A DNA stretch of 9,397 bases. Source: an uncultured Clostridia bacterium (lineage in GTDB: Bacteria; Bacillota_A; Clostridia; Christensenellales; Borkfalkiaceae). The notes beneath the pieces are model-generated. The model was not told the origin of the DNA, ran no database searches, and was given only the letters and a program-made list of their open reading frames with translations. The position numbers were made by a program, and so were the translations under genes. This document shows positions 7,029 through 9,397 of this stretch, one piece after another. The stretch covers positions 1 to 9,397 of the forward strand of contig CAKQXZ010000082.1 of the NCBI GenBank assembly GCA_934292955.1, written 5' to 3'. Position 1 is the first letter of the stretch. Each line of letters opens with the position of its first letter.

Positions 7029-7085
7029 GACATCCTGAGACGCCCTCCCTTGCCCAACTCTCGAAGAATCCATGCGAGCCGCATC
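7029..7085. repeat. Dispersed-repeat-like unit 1 (ATCCTGAGA...CGAAGAATCC)
   Basis: The unit starts ACATCCTGAGA, has CGAAGAATCC about 20 nt later, and ends in GCCGCATC. The second unit at 7101..7160 has the same layout in the same orientation. The TCCTGAG...CGAAGGATCC pattern resembles short non-coding repeats common between genes in many bacteria; this assignment is from recognition only. Confidence 0.55.
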
Positions 7086-7100
7086 TTCAAACTCTTACTC

Positions 7101-7160
7101 GTCCTCCTGAGACTCGCCCGCTGTTCGGCTTACGAAGGATCCAGGCGCTTGCGCCGCACC
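7101..7160. repeat. Dispersed-repeat-like unit 2 with GGCGC/GCGCC hairpin
   Basis: Starts GTCCTCCTGAGA, continues with ACGAAGGATCCAGG, then a small palindrome GGCGCTTGCGCC (7144..7155), and ends GCCGCACC. It is closer to the usual repeat pattern than unit 1, which looks decayed. Confidence 0.55.
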
Positions 7161-7223
7161 ATCACAACGCCACGCCCGCACACTCTAATAATCCGCCCCC
7201 GATAATCACGTCAAATTTCATTT

Positions 7224-7298
7224 TCCCCTACAGCCCATCGGCAGAGCATTCGGCTGTTAACCGAAAAATCGTAGGTTCAAGCCCTACAAGGGGAGCCA
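7224..7298 (+). tRNA. tRNA-Asn (GTT), mildly degenerate, CCA encoded
   Basis: The 75 nt fold as a cloverleaf. The acceptor TCCCCTA pairs with AAGGGGA at six of seven positions (A-A mismatch at the seventh). The D stem is GCCC/GAGC with one C-A mismatch. The anticodon stem TTCGG/CCGAA is perfect around loop CTGTTAA with anticodon GTT. The T arm GTAGG-TTCAAGC-CCTAC is perfect. The discriminator is G and CCA is encoded. Position 8, normally T, is C. The body is otherwise very like a standard bacterial tRNA-Asn. The three deviations suggest a secondary or decaying copy, but it may still work. Confidence 0.85.
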
Positions 7299-7321
7299 AC
7301 TATCGCCACATTTTCATTTTT

Positions 7322-7453
7322 ATATGCGGCGATATCTTGAAAAAACCGGACGCGGAAATTCTCGGTGTTCCGGGCGGGCATGTGGGATTCATAGTCCGGT
7401 CGGATTATTATATTGATTTGATTGAAAAGTTCCTGAATAAAATTGCAATCTGA
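7322..7453 (+). pseudogene. C-terminal fragment of an alpha/beta-hydrolase-like gene
   Basis: Directly behind the tRNA, about 40 codons ending in TGA read like a real protein end, with PGGHVGFIV in the middle and a final IEKFLNKIAI helix. GGHxGF is typical of the catalytic-histidine region of alpha/beta hydrolases such as the YheT type, and a short terminal helix follows in that fold. There is no start codon with a ribosome binding site, no nucleophile elbow and no acid residue: the rest of the gene is missing. The reading frame only continues upstream through the tRNA, which cannot be coding. It looks like a scar of deletion or insertion at the tRNA. Family assignment rests on one motif. Confidence 0.45.
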
Positions 7454-7456
7454 ACG

Positions 7457-7497
7457 GCGGAATAAGCATGCCGACGAAATCAATCGACTTATTCCGC
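7457..7497. repeat. Perfect 10-bp inverted repeat after the hydrolase fragment
   Basis: GCGGAATAAG (7457..7466) and CTTATTCCGC (7488..7497) enclose 21 nt. No T run follows on either strand, so it is not a classical terminator. It may be a residual transcription-ending hairpin of the lost hydrolase gene or a protein-binding palindrome. Confidence 0.65.
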
Positions 7498-7560
7498 TCC
7501 ATAATTCATAACCGTCTGCGCCCCATTTCCTTATACCCCGCTACTTTTTCAATCAAAGTG

Positions 7561-7589
7561 TTGCAAAAATCGAAACGTTATGCTATAAT
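7561..7589 (+). promoter_or_regulatory. Strong promoter of the lipoprotein gene
   Basis: TTGCAA (7561..7566), a 17-nt spacer and a perfect TATAAT (7584..7589), with TGC in front as an extended -10. The start would be near 7596, giving a leader of about 45 nt. Confidence 0.9.
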
Positions 7590-7641
7590 GTAGCAAACCC
7601 ACTATATGAAAAATGGGATTGTGAAAAGGGAGAATATTATC

Positions 7642-8115
7642 ATGAAAAAAGCACTATTGTGTATAACCGTTATTCTGGCTTTTTGCATTTCTGCAACCGG
7701 TTGTAACATTGATCCAAACGGCGCGCCTGACGAATGGTACATATTCGGAAAGACTAAAACAAACACTTTGCGCGATTATCAGATTGATTGCTTGAAACTT
7801 TCTCTTGATTCCACTCCCGACGATTTAATAATCTCCGATTACGCCGATATGACGCCGTTATTCAATATGGTAAACGACCTTGTCTTAACTAAATCATATG
7901 AAGGCGAAAATCTGCCCGACGATTTCGAGCTTTTATGCACTGTTTTATTTGTACATAAAGAAGAAAAACACAGCAAATCATATTTTTTCAATTTATCGAC
8001 AACAGGCGAAATATGCTACAAAAAAGGCAGACTTGCGTCAGAAAGCGTTATATACGTCGGAAATTCCACGAAAATACTCAACGAAGTAAACAGACTGATA
8101 GAATTATATAATTAA
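7642..8115 (+). CDS. Putative lipoprotein of unknown function
   Basis: The protein is 157 residues from the ATG at 7642, chosen over an in-frame ATG at 7606 because AAGGGAG (7626..7632) lies 9 nt upstream and the signal peptide starts here. Residues 1-20 are a lipoprotein signal (two Lys, then a hydrophobic core) with lipobox ATGC at 18-21, so Cys21 would be lipidated and the protein held on the outer face of the membrane. The mature part is acidic (PDEWY, PDDLII, LPDDFELL), probably alpha/beta, with a VLFVHKEEK strand around 101-109 and a final helix NEVNRLIELY. I recognise no family. It has its own promoter and terminator, so it is monocistronic. Its AT-rich codon use is unlike genes A-D and like the other small genes on the right side. 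Confidence 0.88.
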   Translation: MKKALLCITVILAFCISATGCNIDPNGAPDEWYIFGKTKTNTLRDYQIDCLKLSLDSTPDDLIISDYADMTPLFNMVNDLVLTKSYEGENLPDDFELLCTVLFVHKEEKHSKSYFFNLSTTGEICYKKGRLASESVIYVGNSTKILNEVNRLIELYN

Positions 8116-8189
8116 ACATTAGGGCTGAAAGGGGGCATTCGTCGTCAAAAAACGCCCCGCCATAAAAATTTTATTCTACACATAACAAT

Positions 8190-8225
8190 AACTGTCTGCA
8201 AGTCTTTTCTTAAAGACAGTTTTTT
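8190..8225 (+). terminator. Rho-independent terminator of the lipoprotein gene
   Basis: AACTGTCT (8190..8197) pairs with AGACAGTT (8214..8221) and is followed by TTTT. The 16-nt loop is somewhat long. A weaker hairpin GGGGC/GCCCC (8132..8136 with 8154..8158), lacking a T run, sits just after the stop codon and may act with it. Confidence 0.75.
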
Positions 8226-8242
8226 ATTATCGGCGCTAACGA

Positions 8243-8271
8243 TTGAAAAACTCCGCACAATATGCTAAAAT
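8243..8271 (+). promoter_or_regulatory. Promoter-like element facing a broken gene
   Basis: TTGAAA (8243..8248), a 17-nt spacer and TAAAAT (8266..8271), with an extended TGC. It shares TATGCTA with the lipoprotein promoter. No usable start codon with a ribosome binding site follows in the next 100 nt; the coding remnant at 8303..8491 comes instead. Confidence 0.7.
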
Positions 8272-8302
8272 TAAGGTAAACATATCGGACAATTATTAAT
8301 AA

Positions 8303-8491
8303 AACGTTCAAAAGAAATTTGTCGAAAACGGTTATTGCGGGCTCTATACGCAGGGGCAAGACACCAATCCGGGCACCTGCCTGTACTATTTGAATTCCGG
8401 CTTTTACATCGGCGGATCAGATACAAATGTTTACCGCCACACAAATAAGGAAGGTAAAGCAGACATTTTGTTCTACTGTGAATCAGATTAA
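8303..8491 (+). pseudogene. C-terminal remnant of an unidentified protein gene
   Basis: About 62 codons ending in TAA read as protein-like sequence rich in Tyr, Gly and Asn, including LYTQGQDTNPGTCLYYLNSG, then FYIGGSDTNVY and KADILFYCESD at the end. An in-frame stop at 8300..8302 closes it upstream, and no ATG, GTG or TTG start with a ribosome binding site exists in frame. The 5' part of the gene therefore appears deleted, leaving the old promoter (8243..8271) next to the tail. I do not recognise the family. Being just upstream of an immunity-like gene, it could be the tail of a matching toxin or of another immunity protein; that is speculation. Confidence 0.55.
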
Positions 8492-8583
8492 CAAATTCTG
8501 CTTGCCGAAATAGTAAATTTAGACATAAGCCATTATTATAAAATAACAAGTAACTATAATACAAATGTAGTCGATATAAAAAA

Positions 8584-9054
8584 ATGATTATGAATAATTC
8601 TAATAAAGCTAAAAATCAAACGAGTTTGACAGTGGTATTTTATAATCAGTTATACGGGTATATGATCGTACCATATGCGGTCGAACGCAATATGCGGTGT
8701 CGTATCGCAATCGAACCGACAATAAGCCTGTCGGCAAAAACTACCGAAGACGATTTGGGCAGTGCTGTCAAAGAAGGAATAAAAATCGCAATAAACGCAC
8801 CCGAAACGGATATTGAGAAAAACGGTACAAATGAATTCTGGAAAAAAAACAGATATAAAGGTTTTCGTGCTTTTTCAAATCATTTTCAATCGATAAATGT
8901 CAATCAATGCGAAAACCTATTGAAACTCGAAATTTGGGTTTCAACGTCACAAAAAGGATATATCAAGGACGAATCTCAAAAACCGATTGAAGTTTCCGCA
9001 ACGTTAACCGATGCGGAACTCGGTGCGATTATTAAAAATATATTAGAAAGATAA
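8584..9054 (+). CDS. CdiI/DUF1436-like immunity protein, orphan
   Basis: The protein is 156 residues (150 if the ATG at 8590 is used). No Shine-Dalgarno is visible before either start; a TATAAT (8555..8560) lacks a good -35. There is no signal peptide or membrane helix, so it is cytosolic. The layout fits CdiI proteins of the DUF1436 family: an N-terminal beta region, a DDLGSAVKEGI helix (57-67), a WKKNRYKGFRAFSNHF segment (86-101), strand-rich KLEIWVSTSQKG, and a last DAELGAIIKNILE helix (143-155) where the family has an LGxALxxAL-type helix. Such proteins bind and neutralise the toxin tip of a matching CdiA or related polymorphic toxin. No toxin gene is present here, only a remnant upstream, so this would be an orphan. 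The assignment is by pattern only; the gene itself is likely real. Confidence 0.6.
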   Translation: MIMNNSNKAKNQTSLTVVFYNQLYGYMIVPYAVERNMRCRIAIEPTISLSAKTTEDDLGSAVKEGIKIAINAPETDIEKNGTNEFWKKNRYKGFRAFSNHFQSINVNQCENLLKLEIWVSTSQKGYIKDESQKPIEVSATLTDAELGAIIKNILER

Positions 9055-9135
9055 AAATTAGTTTCAAAAAACATATTGCACCGGTTACTCACCCAATATA
9101 AACTGGCGCCGATAAAAAAACGCTTATTCTCAATA

Positions 9136-9189
9136 AAAAAAGTACCGACTACTCTCATTGCAGACTTCCAAAATGTACGGTACTTTTTT
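9136..9189. terminator. Bidirectional hairpin, probable terminator after the immunity-like gene
   Basis: AAAAAAGTACCG pairs perfectly with CGGTACTTTTTT (12 bp), giving A and T runs on both strands. The 30-nt loop is unusually large for an intrinsic terminator. It lies about 80 nt after the stop of the 8584..9054 gene. Confidence 0.7.
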
Positions 9190-9252
9190 ATAATTAAACC
9201 TAACTCAAGTATTTATTAGCTACATTTATTTCAAAACCATTCTAAATACTCC

Positions 9253-9279
9253 AACACCGATTACGTCGGTGTTTTTTTT
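9253..9279 (+). terminator. Rho-independent terminator, plus strand
   Basis: AACACCGA/TCGGTGTT (8 bp) with a 5-nt loop TTACG, followed by six more T. It is a textbook terminator for rightward transcription and would stop transcripts before they run antisense into the rRNA operon. Confidence 0.92.
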
Positions 9280-9290
9280 GATAGACAAAG

Positions 9291-9321
9291 AAAAAAGAGT
9301 CTGTATAAAACAAACTCTTTT
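9291..9321 (-). terminator. Terminator of the 5S rRNA / rRNA operon
   Basis: On the minus strand AAAAGAGT (9321..9314) pairs with ACTCTTTT (9300..9293), and the T run continues to 9291. It begins within about 5 nt of the 5S 3' end, as expected for the end of an rRNA operon. Confidence 0.85.
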
Positions 9322-9325
9322 AATG

Positions 9326-9397
9326 GAAGCGGCAACTACCTATCCTCCCGGGTTGTGTCCAACCAAGTACTTTTGGCGTGATTGAGCTTAACTACTG
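9326..9397 (-). rRNA. rrf: 5S rRNA, 3' part, gene continues beyond right edge
   Basis: Read on the minus strand, the sequence contains AGTTAAGCTC near its beginning, then GTACTTGG, CCCGGGAGGATAGGTAG and TTGCCGC, the conserved order of the 3' half of bacterial 5S rRNA. The exact 3' end is estimated to a few bases. Since bacterial operons run 16S-23S-5S, the 23S gene should lie to the right of the window. Confidence 0.9.

Larger units (their letters stand above)
6847..7223. other. Intergenic region before the tRNA
   Basis: About 380 nt without a supported gene. The first 150 nt are AT-rich with nothing recognisable. 7029..7160 holds two repeat-like units of much higher GC. An open frame from 6953 runs through both the repeats and the tRNA and is not a gene. 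I found no clear tRNA promoter. Confidence 0.5.

Noticed and set aside
6953..7453. Open frame of 166 codons across the intergenic region
   Set aside because: It runs through two repeat units and the whole tRNA-Asn. Only its last 40 or so codons look like protein, which I list as a pseudogene.
8271..8564. Minus-strand open frame of 97 codons
   Set aside because: It is the mirror of the better supported plus-strand coding remnant and has no ribosome binding site.
8976..9158. Minus-strand open frame of 60 codons overlapping the end of the immunity-like gene
   Set aside because: Antisense to a real gene and running into the terminator hairpin, without a ribosome binding site.

Overview
The window looks like an accessory stretch of a Gram-positive, Clostridia-like bacterial chromosome. 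The evidence is purine-rich GGAG-type ribosome binding sites, sigma-A-type promoters with 17-nt spacers and extended -10 TGn elements, classical stem-plus-T-tract terminators, a CCA-encoding tRNA-Asn, and a 5S rRNA with a Firmicutes-like 3' half. The taxonomic guess is inference, because no marker gene pins down a genus.

The left 60% (1..5744, minus strand, continuing past the left edge) is one compact operon. In transcription order it encodes: (A) a two-helix membrane protein that is a degenerate, probably non-hydrolysing copy of the AAA+ protein next to it; (B) a membrane-anchored McrB-like AAA+ NTPase with intact Walker A and Walker B motifs; (C) an 812-residue soluble protein with a DUF2357/McrC-partner-like N-terminal half, a long coiled coil and an Asn/Ala/Asp-rich tail; (D) a second membrane-anchored McrB-like NTPase, cut off by the window edge. 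A/B and C/D overlap by ATGA and B/C by up to 40 nt, so translation is probably coupled. B and D share a run of 100 identical residues; the DNA beneath it has 15 differences in 302 positions, all synonymous. Their N-terminal membrane anchors differ. I read this as a membrane-tethered relative of McrBC-type systems, with one pseudo-ATPase, two active ATPases and a coiled-coil partner in which I cannot see a nuclease. A defence or envelope-stress role is plausible but not shown.

The operon leader (5745..6232) carries a promoter and a pair of 34-bp repeats 80 bp apart. Upstream lies a monocistronic gene for a small single-helix membrane protein (6282..6788, minus) with a near-consensus promoter and a terminator. 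Next comes an intergenic region with two copies of a dispersed-repeat-like element, a slightly degenerate tRNA-Asn (7224..7298), and directly behind it the C-terminal scrap of an alpha/beta-hydrolase-like gene.

The right part, on the plus strand, has a lipoprotein gene (7642..8115) with a very good promoter and a terminator, a second good promoter facing a beheaded coding remnant (8303..8491), and a gene resembling CdiI/DUF1436 immunity proteins (8584..9054). The window ends in three terminators and the 3' half of a 5S rRNA gene on the minus strand, presumably the end of an rRNA operon lying to the right. Gene debris, orphan genes and repeats between a tRNA and an rRNA operon suggest a site of repeated insertion and deletion.
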